Part shown: positions 1 to 8,970 of the stretch, in pieces
How positions within the stretch are numbered: the first letter of the stretch is position 1
Layout of the letters: the number at the start of each line of letters is the position of its first letter
DNA from: JAFGLZ01 sp964622545
GTDB taxonomy: Bacteria; Planctomycetota; Phycisphaerae; UBA1845; JAFGLZ01
Assembly (NCBI GenBank): GCA_964622545.1
Contig: CAZUQM010000014.1
Location: 1-64,000 of the forward strand
Direction: 5' to 3'
Length of the DNA stretch: 64,000 nucleotides
The notes under the pieces: generated by a model
The model's database searches: none
Told to the model about the DNA's origin: nothing
Seen by the model: the letters and a program-made list of their open reading frames with translations, nothing else
Translations under genes and position numbers: made by a program

Positions 1-289
1 TTGTTCCAGCGCTCCAACAACACAGCTCCCTGAAGGTCGCTGCTCTGAGTGGCGTATCGCCCCCCGATAGGGGCCCACAAAGACAGGTGTGGTCGGGTAC
101 TAGTGCCGCGTTTCACACATCGTGCGACGATGGACAGGGCGGCACACGCCACGGCTGCTGCTCGAGCCGCGGCATGCATGCCGCGCGGCCGCGCCGGATG
201 AATCCGGCGGCCCGGACAGGTCGTCGCGATACGTCTGACATGCAACGAGGGCCTTCTTCCCGGCACGCGCCTATCAGTTGCTCGAACAA
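1..289. other. intergenic region with one copy of a structured repeat
   Basis: No convincing gene. It lies downstream of the minus-strand gene that ends at 290. It carries a ~50-bp repeat at 11-61 that recurs at 3584-3634. Just beyond it, at about 61-75, is a small hairpin (CCCC-GATA-GGGG). The rest is GC-rich and shows nothing I recognise. Confidence 0.7.
11..61 (-). repeat. ~50-bp intergenic repeat, copy 1
   Basis: Positions 11-61 match 3584-3634 at all but about four positions. Similarity continues weakly for another ~20 bases into a small hairpin: CCCC/GGGG here, CTCC/GGAG in copy 2, a compensatory change. Both copies lie just downstream of a minus-strand stop codon (290 and 3680), so the element would be transcribed at the 3' end of each mRNA. 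Confidence 0.75.
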
Positions 290-2308
290 CTACGACCCCC
301 GCTCCGTGCGAGCGTACCGTTCGCGAGACTGATACAGCGCCAGCCGCGACTCGATGCGGTCGGCCAGCTCGTTTTGTCGGAGCTCCTCGGCGAGTCGGTG
401 TGCCTTCTCGGCCGCCGAGGCCGCGTCGCCGTACCGACCCACTGCCGCGTACGCCGCCGCCAGCGTGTCCAGCAGCAGGGGAACCGTGTAGTCCGTCCGC
501 CGGCACATCCGCTCGGCCAACTCCACCGCCCGCCGGGCCTCCTGAGCCGTCGCATCCGGCTGCGTCGCCAGCAACCAGGCCAGGTTGTTCATCGAACCGA
601 TCCCGTCGGGCCGGCGACGGACCACGCCCTCGTACTGGTCGATCGCGCGCTCGATCCGGCCGGACGCCAGCAGCAGCTCGGCCAGGTTCTGCCGAGACGC
701 GACGTCCTCCGGCCACAGGCTTACGGCCACCGAGAGCTCGTCGATCGCCCGCTCGATGCGCCCGAGCTTGGCCAGCGTCACGCCGAGGTTGCGCCGCAAC
801 CGCGGATCGTTGGGTCGCAACGCCGCCGCCCGCTCGAAACAGGCCAGGGCCTCCTCGTACCGCCCCTGTTGCTCCAGCGCGTGGCCCAGATTGCACCGCA
901 GGTCGATGTCGTCGGGTTTGGCGTCCAAGGCCCGGCGGAGGTGCGTGATCGCCTCCTCGGTCTCGCCTCGCTCGACGAGAAGACAGGCCAGATTGCTCCG
1001 CGCCATGAAGCCGTCGGCGTTCTTGGCGATCGTGTCCCGCCACAGCGTCTCGACGTCGCGGTACGCGTGCGACTGTCGCCACACCAGCACGGCCAGCACA
1101 CAAAGAAGTGCCGCTCCGCCGACGCGAACCACGCCGCGAACAGGCAAGCGGCCCGATCGTCGCGACACGGCCTCGGCGCCGCTCACCAGAAGCGCCGCCG
1201 CCAGCGCGATCATCGGGATGCTGGCCAGATACTGAAAGTGATCGGCCACGAAGCTGTACCGCATCGGATAGACGTCGACGAAGCCGAGGGCCGGGACCAA
1301 GGTGCCCGCGAAGATCAGCGACGCGGCCAGCGGGCCTCGGCCGATCCGACGGCGAAGGACCCACAGGACGATCAGAGCGACGACGGCCGCCACAGGATAG
1401 GTGAACTGCCAGGTCTGCTCGGCGTCGATGGTCCAGCGCGGATAGATGAACGTCAGCGACGCGGGCCAGATCAGCTTGCCGACGTAGAACCAGAGAGCCC
1501 GCCCGGCGATCAGGCAGCGCTCGGTCAACGTGAAGCCCCATGCCATGCCGTCGGCCCCGACGACGTGCTTCTCCATCCATGCCGTCAGCAGGCCCATGCC
1601 GGCACCGATCGCGAGCATCGGCGACAGGGCCAGCCAGTCTCGCACCCCCACGCGCCGCCGCCGCCACCACAGGATCAACACGACCACCGCCGGCAGCGTG
1701 CACGTCACCGTCTTGCTCAGCAGCGCGCCGACGAACAGCAGCACCGACAACGCGTAGAACGCCCACCGGTGCCGGCCGCCCCGCCTCGATGCGTCGTCCG
1801 CACCGCCCCAATGCGTCAGCGGTGTGAACCGCAGATAGCTCAACAGGGCCAGCATGTAGAGCAGGCCCGAGAGGGTGTTCTTCCGCTCCGTGATCCAAGC
1901 CACCGATTCGACGTGAACGGGGTGCAGCGCGAAAATCGCCGCGGCCAGCCCCGCCCCGGGCAGCTCGAGCGCGTGCAGTACCCGCCACAAGACCAGCGCC
2001 GTCAGGGCGTGCAGCACGACGTTCGTAACATGGAAGCCGAGCGGATGGAGCCCCCAAAGCTGGTACTCGGCCCAGAACGTGGTGTGCACCAGCGGATAGT
2101 ACTGCGGGGTCGCGCCGATCTCGGTCCAGATGCGTCCGAGCCCGGCGAAATCCCTCAGGCATGCGTTCTCGGTGACGTAGGCGTCGTCGTCCCAGACGTA
2201 GCCGCCCAGCATGGCCGGCAGATAGCCCACCCCCATCAACAGGCCCACGGCAACCACACCCCACCACGGCCCAGGCCGAGGGAGGCGGCGACGTCCCATC
2301 CCAAGCAT
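290..2308 (-). CDS. TMTC-like membrane protein with C-terminal TPR repeats
   Basis: A 672-aa protein. Residues ~1-400 are a multi-pass membrane domain with short luminal loops, including the Asp-rich stretch YVWDDDAYV early on and the motif FALHPVHVESVAWITERKN. That motif is characteristic of the TMTC/PMT-like family (DUF1736-associated), thought to be lipid-linked O-mannosyltransferases. Residues ~410-620 are about six TPR units of the type 'NADGFMARSNLACLL', with spacing near 34 residues. Bacterial members are common in planctomycetes, but their substrates are unknown. ATG at 2308 follows a GGGGA stretch; a second ATG lies at 2299. A possible promoter lies ~90 bases upstream. Glycosyltransferase activity is inferred from the family only. 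Confidence 0.8.
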   Translation of the reverse strand: MLGMGRRRLPRPGPWWGVVAVGLLMGVGYLPAMLGGYVWDDDAYVTENACLRDFAGLGRIWTEIGATPQYYPLVHTTFWAEYQLWGLHPLGFHVTNVVLHALTALVLWRVLHALELPGAGLAAAIFALHPVHVESVAWITERKNTLSGLLYMLALLSYLRFTPLTHWGGADDASRRGGRHRWAFYALSVLLFVGALLSKTVTCTLPAVVVLILWWRRRRVGVRDWLALSPMLAIGAGMGLLTAWMEKHVVGADGMAWGFTLTERCLIAGRALWFYVGKLIWPASLTFIYPRWTIDAEQTWQFTYPVAAVVALIVLWVLRRRIGRGPLAASLIFAGTLVPALGFVDVYPMRYSFVADHFQYLASIPMIALAAALLVSGAEAVSRRSGRLPVRGVVRVGGAALLCVLAVLVWRQSHAYRDVETLWRDTIAKNADGFMARSNLACLLVERGETEEAITHLRRALDAKPDDIDLRCNLGHALEQQGRYEEALACFERAAALRPNDPRLRRNLGVTLAKLGRIERAIDELSVAVSLWPEDVASRQNLAELLLASGRIERAIDQYEGVVRRRPDGIGSMNNLAWLLATQPDATAQEARRAVELAERMCRRTDYTVPLLLDTLAAAYAAVGRYGDAASAAEKAHRLAEELRQNELADRIESRLALYQSRERYARTERGS

Positions 2309-2398
2309 GCGCTTTTCCCCGAGACCGGCGTCGAGCTAGTCAGAGCTGACGATCTTGACCATTCTTGACGCTGGCTTGTTATTCCTTACTAACATAGT

Positions 2399-2426
2399 AG
2401 TCTAGCGGGACGGCAGGTCAGGTCAA
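2399..2426 (-). promoter_or_regulatory. candidate promoter of the TMTC/TPR gene
   Basis: On the minus strand TTGACC (2426-2421) and TAGACT (2404-2399) are separated by 16 bases and read toward the ATG at 2308. This matches the TTGAC-N16/18-TA...T pattern seen before other genes in the window. Sequence match only. Confidence 0.35.
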
Positions 2427-2650
2427 GGCCGAAGCCTGTCTGATTCATGTCTAGTTTTTGCAAAGGTTTGTGAAATGATAAAGGTTGGAACGGTTCGACA
2501 TATCGCATGGTGCGATAGGCAGGGCGCCTGCGGTCTATCCGTGGCTTTGTAAAGATGGTCTTGACAAAGACGCACCGTGCCGCAGGGGGGGGGTGCTCCG
2601 ACCTATGCGGATCGCAAGGCAGCCTCCACTCAGGTGTGCCGGCGTCGTTC

Positions 2651-2679
2651 GGGACCCGGGCCTCCCAGACCCGGGTCCC
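2651..2679 (-). terminator. strong GC hairpin after the ThuA-like gene
   Basis: GGGACCCGGG and CCCGGGTCCC form a perfect 10-bp stem with a 9-base loop, 11 bases beyond the minus-strand stop at 2691. There is no T-tract after it, so it may stabilise the 3' end or support factor-dependent termination rather than act as an intrinsic terminator. Confidence 0.4.
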
Positions 2680-2690
2680 TGAGTTGTCCG

Positions 2691-3428
2691 CTAATCCTTC
2701 ACGTCTCTGCCGGCGGCCCAGAGGCAACCGCGCACGAGCAGCTTCAGAAACATCGGCTGCTTGACCGCCTTGGCGTCGTGTCCGCCAGAGTTGTAGAAGA
2801 TCCGCCCCTTGCCGTGATCCTTCACCCACAGGGCGGGCATCAGCTTGCCCTTCCACAGGCCGTTACCGAGGATGACCTTGTTGTCGTCGTAGACGTGCAG
2901 GATGTACTGCTCGTCGGTCGTCATGAACTCCTCGATGCCGGCCGTGATCGGGTGTTTGACCTCCGTGATGCTCACCTGGTACTGCCGGTAGCGCGGGTGG
3001 GTCTTGAAGTACCCGCCGACGAACTTGCGATAGGTTTCGCTGTCGCGGAACGAGTCGGCCCCGCTGTGGAACGTCACGAACCCGTTGCCCTTGGCGATGT
3101 GGTCCATCAGCCCCTTGAGCTGGGCGTCGCTGATCTTCTCGACGGTCCAGTAGAACACGATCAGCTCGTACGGCTTGATCCGTTCGGGCAGTAGGGCGTC
3201 GAGGTCCTGGTTGACGCGCGTGACGTCGAACTTGCCGGTGCTTTTGAGCACGCGTTCGACGACATCGCCGATGCCCTTCCAATCGTGGATCTTGCCGCCG
3301 ACCAGCAGCAGCGTCTTGATCTTGCCGTCCTCGGCCGCTTGTGCTGGGCTGGTTACGCCCAGGCCCAGGACGAAGCCGGCGACCAGCGCGGCCGTGAGCG
3401 TCAGCTTGGCGAATCGTTGATGGTGCAT
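2691..3428 (-). CDS. secreted ThuA-like domain protein
   Basis: A 245-aa protein with a signal peptide (hydrophobic stretch ~8-25, cleavage near SPAQA-AE). The mature part is a ThuA-like (trehalose-utilisation, PF06283) fold related to class I glutamine amidotransferases. It starts KTLLLVGGKIHDWKG, contains FVTFHSGADSF and ends with the typical GKGRIFYNSGGHD. The family is found beside sugar and glycan catabolic genes in planctomycetes and Bacteroidota, and its chemistry is unsettled. ATG at 3428 is preceded by AAAGGAG. The next gene upstream is the GH172 protein on the same strand, ~250 bases away, so cotranscription is possible but not certain. Domain call is firm; function is not. Confidence 0.85.
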   Translation of the reverse strand: MHHQRFAKLTLTAALVAGFVLGLGVTSPAQAAEDGKIKTLLLVGGKIHDWKGIGDVVERVLKSTGKFDVTRVNQDLDALLPERIKPYELIVFYWTVEKISDAQLKGLMDHIAKGNGFVTFHSGADSFRDSETYRKFVGGYFKTHPRYRQYQVSITEVKHPITAGIEEFMTTDEQYILHVYDDNKVILGNGLWKGKLMPALWVKDHGKGRIFYNSGGHDAKAVKQPMFLKLLVRGCLWAAGRDVKD

Positions 3429-3679
3429 GGTGGTCTCCTTTGAGGGTCTAGTCTCAGATCATGTCTTTCACAGGCTTCTCTTGCGTTTCACAACCGGTAG
3501 TCCAGCACAAGCGAATCTGTCGGTTGCCCAGCTTCGGGGCCCGCCGTCGGAGACGCGACTGTGAAGGAACGTTGCTGTTTAAGTGCTCCAACAACACAGC
3601 TCCCTGACGGTCGCTGCTCTGATAGGCGTCTCGCCCTCCTGATGGGAGCCTACAGCAATACGCGTACCGCAGCACCAGT
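3429..3679. other. intergenic region with repeat copy 2
   Basis: No gene is supported. A 73-codon minus-strand frame here overlaps the repeat and has no recognisable domain. It holds the second copy of the ~50-bp repeat at 3584-3634. Confidence 0.6.
3584..3634 (-). repeat. ~50-bp intergenic repeat, copy 2
   Basis: Second copy of the element at 11-61, ~45 bases downstream of the minus-strand stop at 3680. It is followed by a small hairpin (CTCC/GGAG) that replaces CCCC/GGGG of copy 1. Confidence 0.75.
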
Positions 3680-6600
3680 CTACTCCTTCGCGGGCACGAG
3701 TTCGAGGTAGTCCAGGCCCATGTAGACGCCCGCCGACTTGGGGTTCTTGCCCACCACGCGGAACTCGAGCACGTGGCGGCCGGTCTTGAGATCGTGCCGG
3801 CCGAACTGGATCGGCCCCGTGTGGACGATATGCGGCGAATAGGTGTCCAGCGGCTCGCCGATGGGCTTGCCGTCGAGGTAGGCCTGGATCGTCGCGTAGT
3901 CGAAGCTCTTGCAGAAGGCCATCACCACCTCGTACGTGCCGGGCTTGGGCACGTCGAAGCCGAGCTTGATCCAGCCGTCCTTGCTGCCGAACGTGATGAA
4001 CTTCTGATGGTTTCGCGAGAAGGCCGGTCCGAGGTTCTGCGATTGTGCGGCCCCGGCGTGGATGCCGAGCACGGGCATGTCCTCGGCCTCGTAGCCGGTC
4101 AGGCCCTTGCACGGGATGATCTCGAGGTAGTCGACGGCCATCTTGGTATCGCTGCTCCTTGCGTTCTTGCCGCAGATCATGAACGTGAGCTGTTTGAGCG
4201 GACGCTCCTTGGCGACCTCGAATCGGCCGAAGCCGTGCTCGCGCAGGCCCGGCTCGGGCGCGTAGCCGTCGTAGGTCCGCAGCCGCTTGTCGACGAGCTC
4301 GACGCGGACGCGGAACTGGCCGAAGTCAGGCCCGCAACCCAGTCGTCCGCGGACTTCGTAGTAGCCGGGCTTGAGATCGACGGGGATGGCCGCGAGCCCG
4401 CCGATGCTGAGCGTTTCCATCGTGACCTGGCCCCAGCCGCTGAGGGCGGTGTTGCCGATGTCCTTCTTGACGGTGACGAGGTGGTCGGGGCTGGTCCACT
4501 TGATGGACTCGGCCTCGATGCCGTGGGTTTTGGGTGTCTCCAGGCGGACGGCGTCAAGGTAGATCGTACGGGCCTTGCCGTCGGTCGAGACGATCGGGAC
4601 GCTCACGGGGAACGGGTGCTCGCCCTGGACGAACACGAGCCCGACCGTCTGGCACGAGGAGCCCTTGGCGATCGTTGCCGGGAGCTTGGCCGGTCGGAGC
4701 TCGCACAGCACTTTGTCACCCGCTTCAGCCAGCTTGGCTCGGGCCTTGTCCTGGTCATCGATCGTGTACATCACGCCCGTTATCTTCGTCGTCACCTCTT
4801 GTGAGCCGGGCTTTGGCTTCACCTCGCCCGCGATCGCGCCGAAGCCCAGTGCGGCGATACCGGGCGTCTCGTCCTTGGCCAGCAGGTAGAGGTGCACCTG
4901 GTAGAGGCCCGGCTTGAGTTCGCCCAGCGGGATGCGGGGTGGTTGCACCTGGCTGCTGAACATGGGAGCGACTTTCAGCTCGACCGCGCCGCTTCCGCTC
5001 GCGACGTCGGCCAGGTCCATGTCCGCGAGTTGCTCCATAGAAAGCTTCCTGCCGTGAAGGATGTCCATCGTCTCGGCCTCGACCGTGCCCTCGGGCCGGA
5101 AGTTGCACGGCAGCAGGTCGGTCAGCGTCAGTGGCTTGTAGAAGTCGTCGCCGGCGGGCTGCATGTTGTAGTAGTAGCAGACGCTCGAGTAATCGCACCG
5201 CACGCCGCGGCCTGTCTTCCAGTAGTTCTCGATGGTCATCGTGAGTGACTTCTCGAAGGGGATGCTGTCGAGCACGTGCCAGCGGTACATGCTGGTCTTG
5301 TTGGCATGGCCCGGGCCTTCGAGCAACGGGCAGCCCTCTTGGAAGCGGTCGTGCAGGTGCATGCCCCAGGCGTCGTTGTAGTAGTCCTCGCTGCCGGTGC
5401 CCCACCAGCTTGGGAAGGGCTCGCCGTCGACCCAGACTTTCTCGTCGCCCTCGCCCCACCAGCCCGGGAAGGGGTTGTCGATGTTGAGCAGGTTGCCGAC
5501 GAGCCGGCCGGGCCCGGCGACGCCCTGACAGAACGGGTAATCGAACGTCGTGCTGAGCTTCTCGCGACGGTACATCGCGTGGAAGTACATGGGTTCGCAT
5601 TTGCAGCCGGTTCGCGGTGCGCTGGTCTTGATCAGCCCCGACAGCTTGAGCGTCTCGTTGCCGTGGTTGGCCAGTGTGAGACGGACGGACTTCTTGAAGG
5701 GCATGGGCCAATAGCTGGTCATCGTGCCGTCCTTGCCGATCGAGCTGGCCGTCGACGTGTAGGGCGTGGGCATCCAGCCCGTGCCGAAGAAATCGACGAG
5801 CGGCGCGACCACGGCGGGTTCTTTGCAGCCGTCGTAGTAGATCTTGAGCACGGCCTTGCGGAGGGCGTACTTGTCGGCTCCTTCGGTCTTGATCGAGAGT
5901 TGCCTGACGATACCGCCACCGTCGCGCGTCACGTTGACGAGTTCGGCGCCGGTCGAGGACGGGCCCACCCTGCCCGCGAACTTCTGTTGGAGCATGTCCT
6001 TCGGTAAGACGGGTTGATTCTTGCCGAGTTGGGCGGCTGTCTCGGCCAGCGCCTTCTGCTGCTCGCCGGTCAGCGGCAGCTTGAACGTCACGACGGGCGT
6101 GTCCTTAGGGTAGATGATGTAGTTCACGTTGTAGTACGACCGGCCGTCGACTTGGGCGATCTTGCAGCTCTTGGCGTAGGGGATGGGCAGGTAGCAGTTG
6201 CTGGCCGTGTGGTTGCTGCCGACGGGGCGGACCTGGTAGCAGAACGGCTCCTTGAACGGGGCCTTGCCCTGGTTGCTGAGTAGCTCGGCCATGGGCATCT
6301 CGATGCTGGGCTCGGCCTCGCCGTCGAGCCAGATGCGGATGGTGCCGGCCGGGTTGGCGCTCCAGATCTGTGTGATGCAGCCGGGGCCGTCCATCTCGGC
6401 CATCACGCGGCCCTCGCTGTCGTTCTCGCGAAGGTAGTTGCCGGCGTCGCCGTTGGCGTCCCAATCAATCTTCTTGCCGTCGACGATCTTGCTGCGGCGG
6501 TCATAGCTGCTGAACTGCTTGCAGCGGACGCCGGGCTCGTGGTAGGCCAGCCACTCGATGTCGACCATGCGCTTCAGGAACCAGGCGACGTCGCGGGGCT

Positions 6601-6691
6601 TGCTCTGGGAACCGGCATCACCGCTGGCATGACAGGCCGACGCGACCAGGCAGAACTCGATCGTGGCAACGGCACAGGCAATCCGTGTCAT
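3680..6691 (-). CDS. large secreted GH172 (DUF2961) protein with C-terminal beta-sandwich modules
   Basis: A 1003-aa protein with a signal peptide ending near residue 22 (SACHASG). Residues ~95-530 are the DUF2961 domain, now CAZy family GH172. Characterised members include a bacterial difructose-anhydride I hydrolase/synthase and exo-alpha-D-arabinofuranosidases. Two conserved carboxylates, E414 in WWGEGDE and E435 in GTGSEDYYNDAWG, are 21 residues apart, the spacing I recall for the family's catalytic pair. From ~550 to the end are three similar beta-sandwich modules ending in RTIYLDAVRLE, KMAVDYLEIIP and VYMGLDYLELVP, probably carbohydrate-binding. At 1003 aa it is more than twice the usual size. 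ATG at 6691 follows GAAGGAG. Substrate cannot be told from sequence: fructofuranose or arabinofuranose linkages are the likely range. Confidence 0.85.
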   Translation of the reverse strand: MTRIACAVATIEFCLVASACHASGDAGSQSKPRDVAWFLKRMVDIEWLAYHEPGVRCKQFSSYDRRSKIVDGKKIDWDANGDAGNYLRENDSEGRVMAEMDGPGCITQIWSANPAGTIRIWLDGEAEPSIEMPMAELLSNQGKAPFKEPFCYQVRPVGSNHTASNCYLPIPYAKSCKIAQVDGRSYYNVNYIIYPKDTPVVTFKLPLTGEQQKALAETAAQLGKNQPVLPKDMLQQKFAGRVGPSSTGAELVNVTRDGGGIVRQLSIKTEGADKYALRKAVLKIYYDGCKEPAVVAPLVDFFGTGWMPTPYTSTASSIGKDGTMTSYWPMPFKKSVRLTLANHGNETLKLSGLIKTSAPRTGCKCEPMYFHAMYRREKLSTTFDYPFCQGVAGPGRLVGNLLNIDNPFPGWWGEGDEKVWVDGEPFPSWWGTGSEDYYNDAWGMHLHDRFQEGCPLLEGPGHANKTSMYRWHVLDSIPFEKSLTMTIENYWKTGRGVRCDYSSVCYYYNMQPAGDDFYKPLTLTDLLPCNFRPEGTVEAETMDILHGRKLSMEQLADMDLADVASGSGAVELKVAPMFSSQVQPPRIPLGELKPGLYQVHLYLLAKDETPGIAALGFGAIAGEVKPKPGSQEVTTKITGVMYTIDDQDKARAKLAEAGDKVLCELRPAKLPATIAKGSSCQTVGLVFVQGEHPFPVSVPIVSTDGKARTIYLDAVRLETPKTHGIEAESIKWTSPDHLVTVKKDIGNTALSGWGQVTMETLSIGGLAAIPVDLKPGYYEVRGRLGCGPDFGQFRVRVELVDKRLRTYDGYAPEPGLREHGFGRFEVAKERPLKQLTFMICGKNARSSDTKMAVDYLEIIPCKGLTGYEAEDMPVLGIHAGAAQSQNLGPAFSRNHQKFITFGSKDGWIKLGFDVPKPGTYEVVMAFCKSFDYATIQAYLDGKPIGEPLDTYSPHIVHTGPIQFGRHDLKTGRHVLEFRVVGKNPKSAGVYMGLDYLELVPAKE

Positions 6692-6828
6692 GGAGGAACT
6701 CCTTCGTGGACAGAGGTGGACAGCGACTCAGATGTCGCGGCCAGATCCGGACGAATGCGACAGAGTCCTATCATGTCCCGAAGCGGCGTGGGCATCAACA
6801 GCCCAACACAAGTCGACAAGTTCCCGTC

Positions 6829-6920
6829 GCGCCCCTTCTGGGGCTCCTTCCATATGGTGCCGAGGACGCAGGGTCCGCTGCGCTCACCCTGGGCTACCAT
6901 CCACCGCCCCCGTTGGGGCT
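6829..6920 (-). repeat. three-hairpin intergenic element, copy 1
   Basis: Read on the minus strand: a GCCCC-loop-GGGGC hairpin (6906-6919), the segment GGTGGA...GTAGCC, a CAGGGT/ACCCTG hairpin (6869-6891), and a second GCCCC-loop-GGGGC hairpin (6831-6844). The same order and conserved words occur at 18234-18327 on the plus strand. Confidence 0.65.
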
Positions 6921-6939
6921 GCGTCGCTGTCAGAGTCGG

Positions 6940-8970
6940 CTACGGCGTGGCCGGTTGCTCGGCCTCGGCGGGTTCGGTCGTCGGGATCATACGATCGGTG
7001 CGCTCGGGTTGCTTGGTGTCCGGACGCGACGGATGCGCCTTGCGGTACGCCTCCATGTTCGGCGGCTCGGGGAAGGCCCGCTCGAAATCGATCGGCGGAT
7101 TCCAGTTCTTGCAGAGCAGCTCGAGCGTCTCCTTCACCTGGTCCCAGACGGCCTGCTTGAGTTGCAGCTCCTCGGGAAGCCGTTCCCACAGCCGCGCCTT
7201 GCCGACGATGCCGACCTGGCCGGCCGCCGTGCCGGGCATCGCCTTCAGGAAGACCTCGAGCTGATCGCGGGCCATCCGACGGAAATCGGGCAACTGCCGC
7301 CGCGGGTTCTCGTCGTACTTCCGCTCGTTCATGTAGCTCTTCCACAGACCGAGCGCCTTGTTGAAGCCCTTGGCGAACAAGTCCGACTCGCCCATGGCCA
7401 GGTTCAGGAACGCACGCCGCAGCAGGCCGTTGATGCCGTCGTTCGCGCCGCGGAAGATATCGATGTTCTCACGCAGCCCGCCGACCACGAACAGCTCCAG
7501 CGGCTTCATGTAGAACTCGCGAATCCCACCCGTCTTCGGATGGCGGAAGTGCTCGCGGAGGTACAGGTAGTACTTGGCCGCCTTCTCCTCGTCGCCGTTG
7601 AAGTAGAGCTGCCGGACGGCCTCGTGCAGGAAGTACTGGTGACCCGATCCCAGATACTGCCCGCCGCCTTCGGCCCGCCAGCTCGGCGTGGCGTTGTACC
7701 GCTCGCCCAGGGCGATGTACATCTCGTGCGTGATGTCGATGAACCGCAGGTCGGGCAACTGATGGAAGTACGACTGGTTGACGTCGATCGGGTTCGGCTC
7801 GAACGACAGCCACCCGCGGCGGGTCAGGTTGCGAAGCGCGTAGAGCAGGATCCGCTCGGTGTTCAGCCGGTCCAACTCGTCGTCGATCTCCCACTTCGGG
7901 CTCTTGCGCGTGCCCAGGACGGTCCAGTAGATGCCGTGGGCCTCCACGCACCGCCAGTCGAACGGCCCGTACGTGACCATCAGCTCGTACATCAGCTCCG
8001 GGTCGAGCTGGTACCGGTTGCGAAGGATGAACGCCTTGACGAAGGCCATCAGCCTCTCGCGCCGCTCCGGCGGGTCGATGCCCTCGAAGAACTCCCGGAA
8101 CGCGGTGATCTCGGGGATCTCTTCCTGCGGGGCACCGAGCGCGATGTCCGCCAACGTCAGCTCGTCGCGATTCTGCATCGCCCAGTAGAGGTTCAGGAAC
8201 CGATCGACCTGGGCCAGGTAGAGCGTGGCCTCGGCGTGCGATTCGTTCAGGCTGATCCCGTCGCTGAGGGGCAAACCCAGACCGCGCAGCCCGTCGACCA
8301 GCTTCTCATTCCCCGGCTCGGCGGCGATGAAGGCCTGCACCGTCTCCGGCGCTCTGGCGATCGGCTCAAAGTCGGCCAGCACCCGCTCCGTGGTCGCGTT
8401 GGCGATGCGCGGCCCGAGCAGACGCTGCATCCGCATCGCCCAATACCGCTTGTAGGCGCGGTGCATGTCGTCCGTCCACTCGCCCATCTTGTTGAAGTAC
8501 GTCCAGGCGAGTTGCCGATACAGCCAGTTGCTCCGCGGGTTGTAGATGATGCCGCGGTCGCGTATCAGCCGCACCCCGTTGTACACCCACTTCCACCGTT
8601 GCTCCGGCGTGTGCGTGGCCACCGAGATGTTCCAGGCCATGTTCCACGAATGAAACACCCACACCGGCGGGAACCGCGGTTGCAGCTTGCAGATCTCCTC
8701 GGCCAGCCCCTTGGCCTCGAAGTACTTGCCCTCCTCCTTGAGCCGCTCGATGCGGATCCACAGCATGTTGACCAACAGCCCGCGGAACGAGCCCAGCATC
8801 GCCGTCCGCCAGGCGATGTCCGGCGAGAGGTTCTTGCGCAGGTCCTCATTGAAGACCAGCTCGAGCTCCTGCCGGTCGTCGTTGATCGGCTTCTGGTAGC
8901 GGCTCGACAGGGCGATGAACGCCACCGCGCCGCACACACAGGCCAGTTGTATCCAACGTGACGTACTCAC
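6940..8970 (-). CDS. membrane-anchored protein of unknown function, last gene of the SPFH/ABC operon
   Basis: I do not recognise a named family. GTG at 8970 is chosen because it overlaps the stop of the upstream permease (GTGA) and gives a 676-aa protein. The longer reading frame to 9081 would run antiparallel to nothing useful and into permease coding sequence. Residues ~6-22 (IQLACVCGAVAFIALSS) form one N-terminal membrane anchor. The rest is soluble, alpha-helical and TPR-like, with GSFRGLLVNMLWIRIERLKE and a conserved Trp-rich stretch (VWVFHSWNMAWNISV). The C-terminus is Pro/Glu/Thr rich. Translational coupling to the ABC permease suggests it is an extracytoplasmic partner of that transporter. 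That is inference from context only. Confidence 0.75.
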   Translation of the reverse strand: MSTSRWIQLACVCGAVAFIALSSRYQKPINDDRQELELVFNEDLRKNLSPDIAWRTAMLGSFRGLLVNMLWIRIERLKEEGKYFEAKGLAEEICKLQPRFPPVWVFHSWNMAWNISVATHTPEQRWKWVYNGVRLIRDRGIIYNPRSNWLYRQLAWTYFNKMGEWTDDMHRAYKRYWAMRMQRLLGPRIANATTERVLADFEPIARAPETVQAFIAAEPGNEKLVDGLRGLGLPLSDGISLNESHAEATLYLAQVDRFLNLYWAMQNRDELTLADIALGAPQEEIPEITAFREFFEGIDPPERRERLMAFVKAFILRNRYQLDPELMYELMVTYGPFDWRCVEAHGIYWTVLGTRKSPKWEIDDELDRLNTERILLYALRNLTRRGWLSFEPNPIDVNQSYFHQLPDLRFIDITHEMYIALGERYNATPSWRAEGGGQYLGSGHQYFLHEAVRQLYFNGDEEKAAKYYLYLREHFRHPKTGGIREFYMKPLELFVVGGLRENIDIFRGANDGINGLLRRAFLNLAMGESDLFAKGFNKALGLWKSYMNERKYDENPRRQLPDFRRMARDQLEVFLKAMPGTAAGQVGIVGKARLWERLPEELQLKQAVWDQVKETLELLCKNWNPPIDFERAFPEPPNMEAYRKAHPSRPDTKQPERTDRMIPTTEPAEAEQPATP

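Larger units (their letters stand above)
2309..2690. other. 382-bp intergenic region between two minus-strand genes
   Basis: No gene. It contains a candidate minus-strand promoter for the TPR gene (2399-2426), a run of nine G residues near 2585, and a perfect 10-bp hairpin at 2651-2679 just past the stop of the ThuA-like gene. The middle part (about 2380-2560) is noticeably more AT-rich than the rest of the window. Confidence 0.7.

Noticed and set aside
278..2368. 696-codon plus-strand frame opposite the TMTC/TPR gene
   Set aside because: Antisense shadow of a gene with clear family motifs; composition is the Arg/Pro/Gln-rich pattern of GC-rich antisense frames.
3454..3675. 73-codon minus-strand frame over the repeat
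   Set aside because: Overlaps a repeated non-coding element, no RBS of note, no recognisable domain.
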